DNA of 64,000 nt, taken from positions 2,735,501-2,799,500 of the forward strand of contig CP114497.1 of NCBI GenBank assembly GCA_027186245.1, in the 5' to 3' direction. The DNA comes from Coriaria nepalensis. Lineage: Eukaryota; Streptophyta; Magnoliopsida; Cucurbitales; Coriariaceae. The first letter of the stretch is position 1; each line of letters starts with the position of its first letter. Below, piece after piece: positions 12,412 to 24,500 of this stretch. Below the pieces are notes generated by a model. It was not told the DNA's origin. It saw nothing but the letters and a program-made list of their open reading frames with translations, and ran no database searches. The position numbers and the translations under genes were made by a program.

Positions 12412-14672
12412 ATGGAGTTCTTCAAGAAAATCAAGCGTTCAAACCCTCTCGAACCGTCACTAGGGATTTCTGGCTTCTTTTTCCTCACTATACTGTTCGT
12501 TGGCTTCTTCTTCTACTTAGACTACTGCTCTGTTGCTACCACGCTTCGCTCTCATGGATTCGTCTGGTTTGGATTTCACGTTTCTTCTCCTTCCTTGTTA
12601 TCTTCGAAAGTTGATAGTGGCAGTTTGAGGATTGGATATCTTGATGAAGATGAAGATGGGTGTGATTTGTTCGATGGGAACTGGGTTTGGGATGAGACTT
12701 ACCCTTTCTACCAATCTCAGAATTGTTCTTTCACCGATGAAGGTTTTAAGTGCTCTGAAAATGGCAGGCCTGATTCTTTCTTCACTAAGTGGCGATGGCA
12801 ACCTAGACGTTGCAATTTGCCCAGGTGAGTTTATTGTTTATTTTGTTTTATTTTATTTTTGGTTTTCTTCTGTTGTGTTTGGTTAGTGAGAAAAAAAAAC
12901 ACAAACAGAGAAAGAAGGTGTTATCTTACTGATGAATATTATTAACAATTTTATTCTTAATCTTGGAATTTGGAGATGAATTATTTTAATTATTTATATG
13001 AGTTGTCTGTCAGATATTCCTATTCTCTTTGTTTCATTCCAGAGGAATCAAAGTGTTCCTTTCCCCCCCTCATTTGAGCCTTAATTTGTGGTTTCTGGTT
13101 ATTCTTTGCCTTTTCCTTTTGTCCAAACACACTTTGACAGATTTTCACATAATTTCTCCTTCTTTTTGTCTGTTCCAATAATTTTTATTCTCGGTAGAAA
13201 TTTATTGGGTGAATCGTGAATGAATCTAAGATTTGCTTTGTATCACGTGAAAGCGTTTTAACCTGTTTCTTCTCCAACCCTTCTTAATCTCTGATTACTT
13301 ATGATTCATAGAAAATAATTTAGTACTAATCAAACTGTTTAAAAATGCCCAACTCTCACATTAACAGATTCAACGCCACAAACATGTTGGAGAAATTAAG
13401 GAACAAACGGCTTGTGTTTGTTGGAGACTCGATAGGAAGGAACCAATGGGAATCAATGCTCTGTATGCTCTCCTCCGTTATTCATAACAAGAGTTCAATC
13501 TATGAAGTGAATGGGAGTCCAATTTCAAAGCATTTGGGATTTCTTGTTTTGAAATTCGACGAGTTCAATTGCACAGTAGAGTACTACAGGTCCCCGTTTC
13601 TTGTGATCCAGGGTCACCCACCGAAGAATGCTTCACATAAAGTGAAGCTCACTTTGAAACTGGACCAGATGGACTGGACTTCAAATCAATGGAAAGATGC
13701 GGATATATTGGTTCTTAATGCTGGCCATTGGTGGAACTACGAAAAGACTCTGAAAGTGTAAGGATACTTGTTTTTCCTCTAAATCTTAGATGTTTTAGTT
13801 ACTCTTTTTGAAGTCATTATGGAAGTTGAGATCTTCAGGTTGTAAATTTTAGGGCTAGTTTCCAAATTTTGTAAAAAAAAAATGTCATATCAATTCAAAT
13901 CTTATCTTATACTGAAAATCCAGTTTAATTAACAAGCTGGGAATTGAACTGTATGTGACATAGTTGTGATAATTTTGTTTAGGGATTGTTACTTCCAAGA
14001 AGGAAACGAGGTCAAGTTGAATATGAGTATCGACAGTGCTTTCCAAAGATCCATCCGAACTGTGGTTGATTGGATCAAGAATGAAGTAAACACAAACAAG
14101 ACTTATGTCCTTTTCCGAACCTATGCTCCCGTGCATTTCAGGTAGTATTTGAAACGACTTCTTATTCTCTCACTAAGTCTGCAATTGTAATCCCCATTTT
14201 GGCCATAACATAAAGAGATGCCAAAAGGGATAATAATCTTAGCAAAAAAAAAGTGATATTTGAGTAGTAAGTATATATGGACTTGATGTTTTGCAGAGGT
14301 GGTGAATGGAACACTGGTGGCGGTTGTCACTTGGAAACACTGCCGGATTTGGGACCGTTGCCTGTTTTACACGACATTCATTATGAAAGTGTAATTGATG
14401 TGCTATCGGACCATGTGAATAAGTCATATAATTCAGGTAAAATACTAGATCTATTGAATGTAACATCCATGACATTGAGAAGAAAAGACGGACATCCATC
14501 GATTTATTATCAAGGACTAAAGATGGGGCCTGCTCCTTTTCATCGCCAAGACTGTAGCCATTGGTGTTTACCTGGAGTCCCCGATTCGTGGAATGAGCTT
14601 GTTTATGCACTTTTCCTTAAGTGGGAATTGAGCCGATTCCAGAATTCGACCAAACAGCACTCCCCCTTATGA
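12412..14672 (+). CDS. TRICHOME BIREFRINGENCE-LIKE polysaccharide O-acetyltransferase, 4 exons, 445 aa
   Basis: Golgi type II membrane protein of the TBL/DUF231 family, which O-acetylates cell-wall polysaccharides. Exons: 12412-12824, 13368-13757, 13983-14141, 14297-14672, all joined in phase 2. A cytosolic tail is followed by a transmembrane helix at residues 19-37, then the TBL domain start ([18 protein letters not shown]). The esterase GDS motif is [14 protein letters not shown] with D158-S159, and the C-terminal DxxH motif is [15 protein letters not shown] with D406 and H409. The sequence pattern resembles the TBL8-11 clade (pectin RG-I acetylation is known for TBL10), but the exact orthologue and substrate are inference. 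An in-frame upstream ATG at 12283 is possible; I chose 12412 because it puts the anchor near the N-terminus, as in the family. Confidence 0.93.
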
Positions 14673-14679
14673 TTTGCAT

Positions 14680-16540
14680 AGGATATTTTTTTGTTTCTTT
14701 TTACCATTTTTTTTTCCTAATGAGAGAAAGAGACACACCCATGCATATAGCGTTTTGGTTATTTTTGGCATTGATCTAGATCTTCAGAAGGAGAGAAGAG
14801 TGGATAATGTAGGCAAACTAGAAAGAGATGTAGTGCACATATATATACGTATACAGATTACAGACTATACAGTTGTTGAAATTACTTGTTTTTTTTGTTC
14901 TTTTTTGTGTGGATAACAAAATATGAGGGAAATGGGAATGTTGTATGAAGAGGCTTCATTTTCACGAAGTACAATTCCATTTGTTTTCTTGGACCATTCT
15001 TTAGAAATATGACTTTATTCTTTATGCCTTCCGTCTATGGATTTGAATTCGATCAAGATTATATGTGTTCAGATCGATATAAACTTATGATTGGGATTGA
15101 ATACAAATTAAAGGTAGTGATAGAAAAAAAAAAAAAAAGATAAAAATGAGGTAAGATATCATTGATTCATATTAATTATTTGATTGATGAATCAGTAAGT
15201 GATAATACGAGGGTTTAAAATTATTTTTAAGAGTTTTTTAGGTGTAAAAACTTGTTAAGCACAAGTTGTGGGGGGGTAAAAGACAGTTTGTCCATTTTGT
15301 TAAATAAAAAAAAAAACATAAATATTTACCGTAATCTATTTAAGAAATGAAGAATAGTTGTTTCGGTGATTCAAACTTAGAACGGGAAGGTGAGAAATTA
15401 CACCACCAAATGTGCTAGATTAAAAGCAAGTATCAATAAAGTTTTATGGGCCAAAAAGGAAAAAATACAAACAAATTATTGGGCCAGAAGGTGAAATCCA
15501 TAGAAGTTTGTGGATATGGCCCATATCCATATCGTATGGACAATATAATGGGCTTATGTTACCTATTTGCATGCACAGTTTGTGGTACCATTTCGGAATG
15601 ATATTATTTTAATTCGATCTATCTTAATTATATATAATTAAAAATAATTAATTTATTAGTTTTCTAATAAAAAATATTTCAAAATGAGAATTTGGATCCT
15701 CACTTTGGTAAGTAAATGAACAGCAGCAATTTGATTGACGAAGCGAAAAAGAACTAGTCTGCATAGCTGTAGAAGAAATTTTGAATTAAGCAGAAAAAAT
15801 AAGTTATATTTATATTTATATTATTATTTCAAAAAAAAAAAAAAAAAAAAAAAAGACAAGAATGGCAGGTATGAAGGTTTGATGAATGAAGAGAAGACCA
15901 TAGACAAAAAGAAATGAGCTGCTGCTAGCTTATGTGTTTGGTTTGGGTTCTCTGGGACTTGACTTTAATTAATACTTTTTAAGATCAAACTAGTTTATGT
16001 TAGATTTTACACGAAATCTAAATTCTAATTCATACCGCTATCATTCCGTACATCGCTATTTTTACGAGAAATTATTATATCACGAGGATGATTCGTGTAT
16101 TATTTTTATAGTATGATAAATAAAATCATATTATATATACTTGAATATGTGAATTAATATAATTATAATTTCATTAAAATTACAATTTTGACTCAAGTAA
16201 AAAGATAATAAAAAGTTCACGAGAAATCTAATCTATCTTCTTCCTATCTTATTATATATTGATTAGATACCGAATGAAATCTATCAAATTCATCCACACT
16301 TTTTATTTTGATAAAAAATTAATTTTAAATAATAATTAGGAATAATTAGGGGAAAAAAAAAACAATAATAATAATAAAAGAAAGAGTCTTTTTTTTTTTT
16401 TCCCTAATAAACAGAAGCAAATACAATTTCAAAAGAAGGAGCAGGGATATAATATATGTATATATATATATATATATATATAAATAATGGAGAAATAGCC
16501 ACGTAATCCTTCCGTTGATCTTCCCCTTGCTCCTTGGCTT
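14680..16540. other. AT-rich intergenic region downstream of TBL
   Basis: TBL 3'-flank, homopolymer A runs (about 15123-15138 and 15830-15854) and a (TA)n tract at 16460-16482. No coding sequence is supported. Confidence 0.6.
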
Positions 16541-16553
16541 GTCTGAATTCTAA

Positions 16554-16688
16554 ACCAACCAAACCAAATCAACACCCAAACCACGCACAACGAACCAATC
16601 AAAATCCTCACTAACAGTCTTTTAACACGTGCTTAATAATATAAGACTGATGACAGGTAAGAACATATAACAGTCAGGTAGACCAACC
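16554..16688 (+). promoter_or_regulatory. Candidate TT8 promoter cluster: two AC elements and a G-box
   Basis: ACCAACC occurs at 16554-16560 and again at 16682-16688; this is the AC-type site bound by R2R3-MYB proteins of phenylpropanoid pathways. CACGTG, the canonical bHLH G-box, lies between them at 16626-16631. All are 530-660 bp upstream of the TT8 start codon. TT8 promoters elsewhere are activated by MYB-bHLH complexes including TT8 itself, so the arrangement fits autoregulation, but the function here is inferred from motif matches. Confidence 0.45.
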
Positions 16689-17215
16689 AGTCAAACATTT
16701 TACCCACAAACCCTAATTACTACCTCTCTACTCGATTCTCATATCTGTCTCGCTGTATGTACGATAATCCAATAATATATGATATTATTACTCGATCTGG
16801 TAACAACCCTTCAATCATTTTGAATCATCATCTCGTAACTCTCATGATATTGTATTCACCTCAAAGTCAATATATTACCAGCCACCTTTTTCTTTTTCTT
16901 CTCTTACTTCCATGATCATATGCTAGCTACCTCTTCTTAAGATTTTCTGCCATCCGCCTCTCTTTCCACGATCTCTAGTTGACTTTGATTAGTTGAAGGG
17001 TAGTGTTTGATACTTTGTTAGCTGATCTGTTTGATGCTTTCTTTAGCTGATCATAGATAATTAATCATTCTTTTCGATCCGTTTCCCCCTACATAATGAT
17101 CATGGCTACCCAAAACTGAATTTTTTTTCCCCTCTTCTTTGTCTCTCCTGTGACTTTTTGATATATGATTCTTATAAGGTGATACCGAGAAAGTGAAGGC
17201 CAATTGGCTGTAAGA

Positions 17216-20200
17216 ATGGCCGCTCCGCCGCCTAGTAGCCGGCTTCAAACCATGTTACAGGCGGCGGTTCAATCAGTTCAATGGACTTACAGTCTCTTCT
17301 GGCATATCTGTCCACAACAAGGGTAACTAATTTTCAAGTTACAAATGACAATTATTAACTTTGGGTTAAATTTGAAGTAATGATGTGATTGACATAATTT
17401 TTTTTTTTTGTGACCTGTTCATAATTCATGTCATTTATGTTTAATGTTGTTGGATAATGGCAGAATTTTGGTATGGGGAGATGGGTATTACAATGGAGCA
17501 ATAAAGACTAGAAAGACGGTGCAACCTGTGGAGGTGAGCGCGGAAGAGGCTTCTCTACAGAGAAGCCAGCAGCTAAGAGAGCTTTACGACTCATTGTCGG
17601 CCGGAGAGACTAATCAACCGGCCAAGCGGCCTAGTGCTGCTTTGTCCCCTGAGGACTTGACCGAGTCCGAATGGTTCTACTTGATGTGTGTCTCTTTCTC
17701 CTTCCCGCCTGGCGTCGGGTAATTAATCAAGCTAGATCTATACACATCTTATACACATATTTAAATAATTACCGCCATTTAAAAAATTAATCTATCTTCT
17801 TTACAAATTGGTTAAAGAAATTTAATTTAGAGAGCTTTCCTTTAATAGAGTGTGGGGACAATATTGATAAATTTATGATCAAAGAGGGACAAAAAAGCTA
17901 GAGATCAAGATAATGGAGTCGAGTAGTTGGTGTACATATTAATTAATTAGGAATGAGTAAATGCTTGACTGAAATGTACGTCGACCAGACAACAAGAGAG
18001 TAATTGAGTCTCTGTCAACTGTCGTGGATCTGGTTTCAAATTGGCACAAAGTGGATAAAATGCTAGCATTTAGTTTGGTGTAGTGAAATTGTAAGGACTG
18101 TAGTGAAAAGTACGTATAAGTGATTTGGTGTTGTTGCACTAGTTGGAAAATGATCAATGCAAGCAATTAGTTCATACCTATGATCAATCTATGAGAAGTG
18201 AAGTATTTGATGAAAACCACCGTGAAGTATTTGGTGGGTTTACTGTATTATATATAAGAGCACTAGAGTACAAACGTGTACACTAAGGAAAAATTAATTA
18301 TAAGAATATGTACATTTAATCCCTTAAATAATAGGAGAATTATGGGGAATTATCTTTATTCTCAATAATTTTATATATTGTTTATAAGAGAGAGGTGTGG
18401 TGTGTTCCGTAGGCTTCCCGGAAAAGCATATGCAAGGCGGCAGCATGTCTGGCTCACCGCTGCAAACGAGGTCGACAGCAAAACTTTCTCTCGAGCCATT
18501 CTAGCTAAGGTAATTAAGATAAGCATCAATTTAAACACAAACTCGTGGTTTAATGTCATATTAAGTTATTAAGTATTAGTTTTTTTTTAGAGATTTAAAC
18601 AGTTTTAGCAATGGATATATGAAAAATGGATAAGAAAAAAGAAAAAAAAAAATTCAAATGCATTGACGAACAAGTTTGCATGCATGCATGTGCATGAACC
18701 GCATCGAGGATGAAGCTCCAAAAATAAAGGAAAAAGAGTAAAACCGGATTGCTACTGCATGTGTACGATGTATAGTAAAACAGCATTCTGTGATTGATTT
18801 TGTCAAGATTAAGCTAATCTGATTGTCTCTATTTCTTTACATGGTCGTACGACGTGGTTCATGGCATTACACCTACATGCAGAGTGCTCGCATTCAAACG
18901 GTGGTTTGCATCCCTTTGATGGACGGCGTTGTCGAACTGGGCACCACCGATAAAGTACAAGAAGACCTGTCTTTTATCCGCCATGTCAAGACTTTTTTCT
19001 CCGGCCACGGCCACCTTCCTCAGCCACCAAAACCCGCACTCTCCGAACACTCCACCTCAAACCCTGCCACCTCATCATCCGAGCAGCACCACCATACCCA
19101 TTTCCACTCCCCGCCCGTCCCAACAACAACCTACGCCACCGCGCTGGATCCACCTGCCAGTGGCGACCAGGATGACGAGGCAGATAACGATGATGACAAC
19201 GATGAGGAGGAAGAGGAAGATGAAGCCGATCAGTCTGATTCTGAGGCTGAAACAGCACGTGTCGTCAGACTCTCCGATCAAGGTGGTGTAGCCGGTGGTA
19301 GCACGATCGACCCCACCGTGGTTGAGCCGAGCGAGCTAATGCAGCTCGAGATGTCGGAGGATATTCGTTTAGGGTCCCCAGATGATGGGTCGAATAATTT
19401 GGATTCAGATTTCAACCTGTTAGCGGTTACGCAATCGGCTGGAGTCAACCCCGGCGTTAATCTTCATCAACACCGAGGCAGTTCTTATAGAGCCGAATCG
19501 AGCCGACAGTGGGCCCCACTTTCACAAGACCACCCATTAACCGGTGGAATTCAGCCTCCACCCACAGGTAAAATGAATACGGTTATTTAGTTGGTCTTCT
19601 CGAACTTTCATCTTTATATATATATATATATATATGATATGATGATACGGGTAAACTAGATTTAGCAATAGTTGAAACTAAAAATATTATATTGGGCCCT
19701 ACTCTTAATTGTGTTCATAAAAAGAAGTCAACTTAATTCTGTTTTTGTAGAGTTTATGTTGTGCCATTTGACTTTTGACTAAAGAAATCGTTGTTAGTTC
19801 TTTAATTACTAATTTACCACTATTGCAGGAGTTGATCATCTTCCGTTAGACGAGTTAACACAAGAAGACAACTATACCCGAACAGTTTCAAGTGTCCTTC
19901 AGAACCAGCCAACCCGATTGCCCGGCACGTCGTCCAGTACCAATCCCCCTGCTTACGTCACCTACTCCATTCAATCCGCCTTTTCGCAATGGACGACCAC
20001 GACGAACAACCGCCTCCTCCTCCACGTTCCGCCGACCGACGGCACCTCTCAGTTGCGGCTCAAGTACATCCTCTTCACTGTTCCCTTCCTCCACAGCAAA
20101 TACCGCGACGAAAACTCCCCCAAACCTCGCGACGGTGACAGCACATCCAACCGGTTCAAGAAAGGAGCGCCGCAAGACGAGCTCAGCGCAAACCACGTCC

Positions 20201-21054
20201 TGGCCGAGCGCCGCCGACGCGAGAAGCTCAACGAGAGGTTCATAATCTTGAGATCTCTGGTTCCGTTCGTGACCAAAATGGACAAGGCGTCAATCTTAGG
20301 GGACACGATCGAGTACGTTAAGCAGCTCCGGAAGAGGATTCAGGATCTGGAGACACGTAATCGGCAGACGGAGATCGATCAACGGACGAGATTGACCGAT
20401 ACTCAAAGGAGGAACAGCATTACGAGCAGCGGTAATTCGACGGATCAGCAGCCGCAACGGAGCGGTCTAACGGGTTCCGATCGGATTCGGGTCGGGTCAG
20501 ATAAAAGGAAGTTGAGGATTGTGGAAGGTAGTGGAGGTTGTGCGAAGGCGAAGGCGGTGGAGCCATCGTCCGTAGCGGCATCGACGGAGACGAGTGTGCA
20601 GGTGTCGATAATAGAGAGCGACGCGTTGTTGGAGTTGCAGTGTCCGTACAAGGAAGGTTTGTTATTGGATGTGATGCAGATGCTGCGTGAGCTTAGGATC
20701 GAATCGACGACGGTTCAGTCTTCTTTGACTAATGGCGGTTTCGTCGCTGAGTTGAGAGCAAAGGTACAAACGCATTATATTACTCCCTATCATACTCTAT
20801 TTCTTTTGCTAAAGTATTTTAATGATGTAAAACAGCATTATTTTTACTAAATCAAATCGAGTCAAGTTATTATTATATAAATAATGTATGATCAGGCGTT
20901 ACATTAAATCTTATTATATAATAATAATATTTTCATAAATTTATTTTTTCCATGGTGGTGTGTGTAGGTGAAGGAGAATGTAAACGGGAAGAAGGCGAGC
21001 ATTCCAGAAGTGAAAAGAGTGATGCAACAGCTCATACCCCACACTGATAACTAG
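17216..21054 (+). CDS. TT8: TT8/bHLH42-type bHLH transcription factor, 6 exons, about 721 aa
   Basis: Nuclear bHLH partner in MYB-bHLH-WD40 complexes that switch on late flavonoid genes (anthocyanin, proanthocyanidin). Exons: 17216-17322, 17464-17718, 18413-18509, 18883-19567, 19829-20763, 20968-21054; the frame is open through all joins. The N-terminal MYB-interacting region contains [54 protein letters not shown] and [20 protein letters not shown], characteristic of TT8 rather than GL3/EGL3. An acidic linker (residues about 250-275) precedes [12 protein letters not shown]. The bHLH is at about 501-556 ([17 protein letters not shown]...[14 protein letters not shown]) and a C-terminal ACT-like dimerisation domain at about 637-695. 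At 721 residues it is much longer than the 518-residue Arabidopsis protein because of its linkers. Confidence 0.94.
18678..18696 (+). promoter_or_regulatory. RY-repeat cluster (CATGCATG) in TT8 intron 3
   Basis: Three overlapping TGCATG units plus one more after a single base. CATGCATG is the core bound by B3-domain seed regulators (ABI3/FUS3/LEC2). Location in an intron is observed; regulatory use is inference, and the motif could be a chance (TGCA)n repeat. Confidence 0.35.
19614..19635. repeat. (TA)n microsatellite in TT8 intron 4
   Basis: About eleven TA units. Confidence 0.9.
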
Positions 21055-21592
21055 AATTTGGAAAAATGTATTGAATGAATTAACTAATCATCTACTTTTA
21101 TTTTGAAGGACATCCATGCTGTGAGGTCATGAGTAAAATTTGTAGCCTAACAAGATGAAACTTTGAACATAAGACTAGCTTAGCTTAGAGAGGAACATGT
21201 ATATTCGTTTATATTTTACCTTTAGAGTGAGAGTCTCTAACCTACAAAACATGCGCATCTACGGACAAAAATTCTAACATATCATTTATGTCCAAATCTA
21301 ATTAAAGTGAATGCTACAAATACGAGAAGACAACATAGATAACATCAGATTCTCAATATGTACAAACCCTTCATCGATATTTTAACAGAAAAATTCCACC
21401 ATATAAGTTTTAACACACAAAATAGGTCTCGCCCCTTGCTCGATCAAGCTCCAGTAAGACCTTTTGTATCTCAAATTGCTTAACATCATCAGAACTGAGT
21501 GGAAGTGAATTATTGCATTCGGTGTCTATATGTTAACTGCTAGAAAAGAATACAAGATCAATAGAAGACACCCTTTCGGACTGATACGGTCC

Positions 21593-24500
21593 TCAATACA
21601 ACATCTCATTCATGTTTCCATCAGTCATCTTCTCCAAGTCTTCTTGAGACAGGAGGGTCTTCTTTCCAGTGCTACCCGCCTTATCATACGGCTGTGCCAT
21701 CTTTCTAAGAAACTGCACCCGCAAATTAAAGTGGACAAACAGAGTATTTTTAGTAAAGCAGAGGCACAGATTTAATAGGGTAGAACATTTCAAACTAGAT
21801 ATGTGGAATTTTAAAAAAGTGGAACTAACCTCTCGGGCAATGTGTAGAGCCATGTCTGTGCTCAGATTCAAGTGTGCATCACGTAAATGCGAAAGTATCC
21901 AACCAGGCAATTTGGAGCGTTTGTCATGACGACTATACCTGCCAAGAGTTTAATATGATTGTTGAGAGGAGTTTTATTTCATGAAATAAAGTTTTATCTT
22001 TTTATGAAAATAAAGCAGGATTGTCATAAGATGAATATTGCATGGATATTGGCTCGTAAGGGTTTTGATCGATTAAGCATTCAAAAAATTCCTTCTCTCT
22101 TAAGGTAAGGGATTATGCTCCAAAAAATTATTTTTTTTCTTCCCCTCTTCGTGAGATAAGTGGAATGAAAGAGGTTATAATAAACTAACTAATAAAAGGA
22201 TGAAAGATTGCGCTAACCTTTTGTCAGCAAAAATCATCATCCCATAATCTGCTTTTGAACGAATGACTCGGCCCACACATTGCGCGGCTTGTCTCTGTTC
22301 CAGTTAAAATCCCATCATTACACCCATTGATTGGACGAAAATATCCAAAGAGTGGACAGTTAAACGATACAAAGAGAAAGCTAAGGATATATACATACTA
22401 AAGCATCAAAAGTAAGAAAGTCCCCTTCCTTGATCTGAAATGTCTCTCGTAGATATTCTAACCGCGCAAGTAAAATCCTGAAAATAGCATTTTCATTTGT
22501 CAAGTTATAACAATCTGGTAAAAACCAAAGCCAGTGTCCCATTGGACCCAAAAAATTTAAACTGAATAATAATGTGTTCAACATAAAAGTGGGTGTTGCC
22601 AAGGTAAACTTGTTGTGGGTTTGAGTCAAAATTTGCAAACTGAAGTTTCACAAAACTATAATTTGGGGAAACTGTAATTTGAAAACTTGTGATGGTAACT
22701 GGAATTTGTCTTTGGAAAAACTGTTTGAGCAACCAGCATTATAAATGTAAAATACTTATTAGCCACGGTAAGCTTGGAACAAATGAGCTCTTGATTAGGG
22801 ACGGTAAAATACTTATCCCCAGCATAATAAATGTAAAAGAAATCAGAAAATCAAGGGGGTCTCATTTTCCCTATGGAGAAGAACTCACTTGCTTAATGTG
22901 TATTGGAAAGGAACACCAAACATGATCACCAGTCGGCCATAATGTCGATCAAAGTCTATCCCTTCTGCAACTTTTCCCCTGCAGTGGCTCATAAAGAAGT
23001 GCATAAATTACATTTCACCTACTTCCCTTCATATTTCTCCAGTTTAGAATTGTTTGATAAAAACTATCGCATAAAAAATTAACTCATTGAATTTACAATA
23101 TTTTTTACTCCTCTTATTGCCTATAAAGAAGACTAGTGTTATACCTGGCTACAGAAAAAAAAACAGCACCCCTCCCACAATCACAAGCCTTGCGATAGTT
23201 GTCAAGAGCGAGAGTAGTTTCTACCACATCCTGTGTCTCAATGAAGACGAGTTTATGTTGCATTATTTCCTGTCAAAATAAGCATTAAACACCATATACA
23301 TTATCAATTATATACAAATTAAGTGAGTAAAATCATGAAAAAGTAAGTACATAAAAATCTTCCTCTGTACAGTACCTTCAAGATACCATTTTCATTCCAA
23401 CTATTTATGATCCCATCCATATATGAGTAACTGACGAAGAAACATACAACCCCGTCAGGAACTACAGAGACCATCTCTAACAACAGCCTCCCATAATTCC
23501 TTACGACACCAAGGTCACTTCTCATGTCAAATTTCGTACTCACTGGAAGTTGATCGCTGGAATAATTAAACTATGAATACTCAGTATAAACAGTGACATG
23601 ACTGGCCTTAGTATCTGAGAAACTAGAAGGTTTAGAGATTAGAATGGTTGAGCTTTCATTGTAATTTAAAATTAATAGGGCAAGAAAGAGATTGGAATCT
23701 TGAACACAGTACCTTCCTCGAGTGAGAACCATTGGGCATATACAATCCCTTGTCAACGACATTGTAAAACTTCGACTCACAACTGGATTAAAATTGAGCA
23801 GAAGAGGGTAGAGATCAATTGGACTCAGAGTTCCAGATGTAATGACAACTGACTGAAATCGGTCGAACACAGGCTTTATAGCAAGAGAAGCATCATGGCA
23901 ACTTAGCTGGAATTCCGAGAAAAAGGAGAAGCCAGGAAAACAAAAAAAAAATAAAAAAAGAGATAATAAATAAGATGCACAAGAAAAGATGCATGAAGAC
24001 GAAAGTAGAGAGTCCAATTATAATCACATAAAACTCAAATGGCTAAACACTTGGTGCTTTTGAGGAAGGAGTACTTTTTTTTTTTTTGGTCAAAGAGGAA
24101 GATGTTCATTAGCTAATATCTGTTAGAAGAACCCAGCTATCTTTTTGTGAAAAAAAATTGAAGTTCACAAGCTTATAGCTCACATCTCCAAGTTTCAAGG
24201 AGAGGAAATATCACTCAATGATAGTGTGCAACGTGTTTCACTTTTTCCAAGTGTAGGCTGATAGTATACATCTTAGTCATCCATGCAGAGAATTAAGCAG
24301 GGGGAAAAGTGGTATAGATTAAATAGACGGGCTCAACTTGCAAAGACATGTAGAAAGAGGGCAAAACCAATTATAAAAAAAAAAAAGAGAAAAAAAGAAA
24401 AGAATAAAGAAGCAGCAAGAGAAAGATATAACCAACCTGCAAAACAGGGTCAGGAATATGTGGCATTCTCTCATCAAAAGGTTCAATTATAATTGAAAAA

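Noticed and set aside
18859..20306. Several open frames on both strands across TT8 exons 4 and 5
   Set aside because: They are by-products of GC-rich coding sequence; only the TT8 frame shows domain structure and splice-consistent phases.
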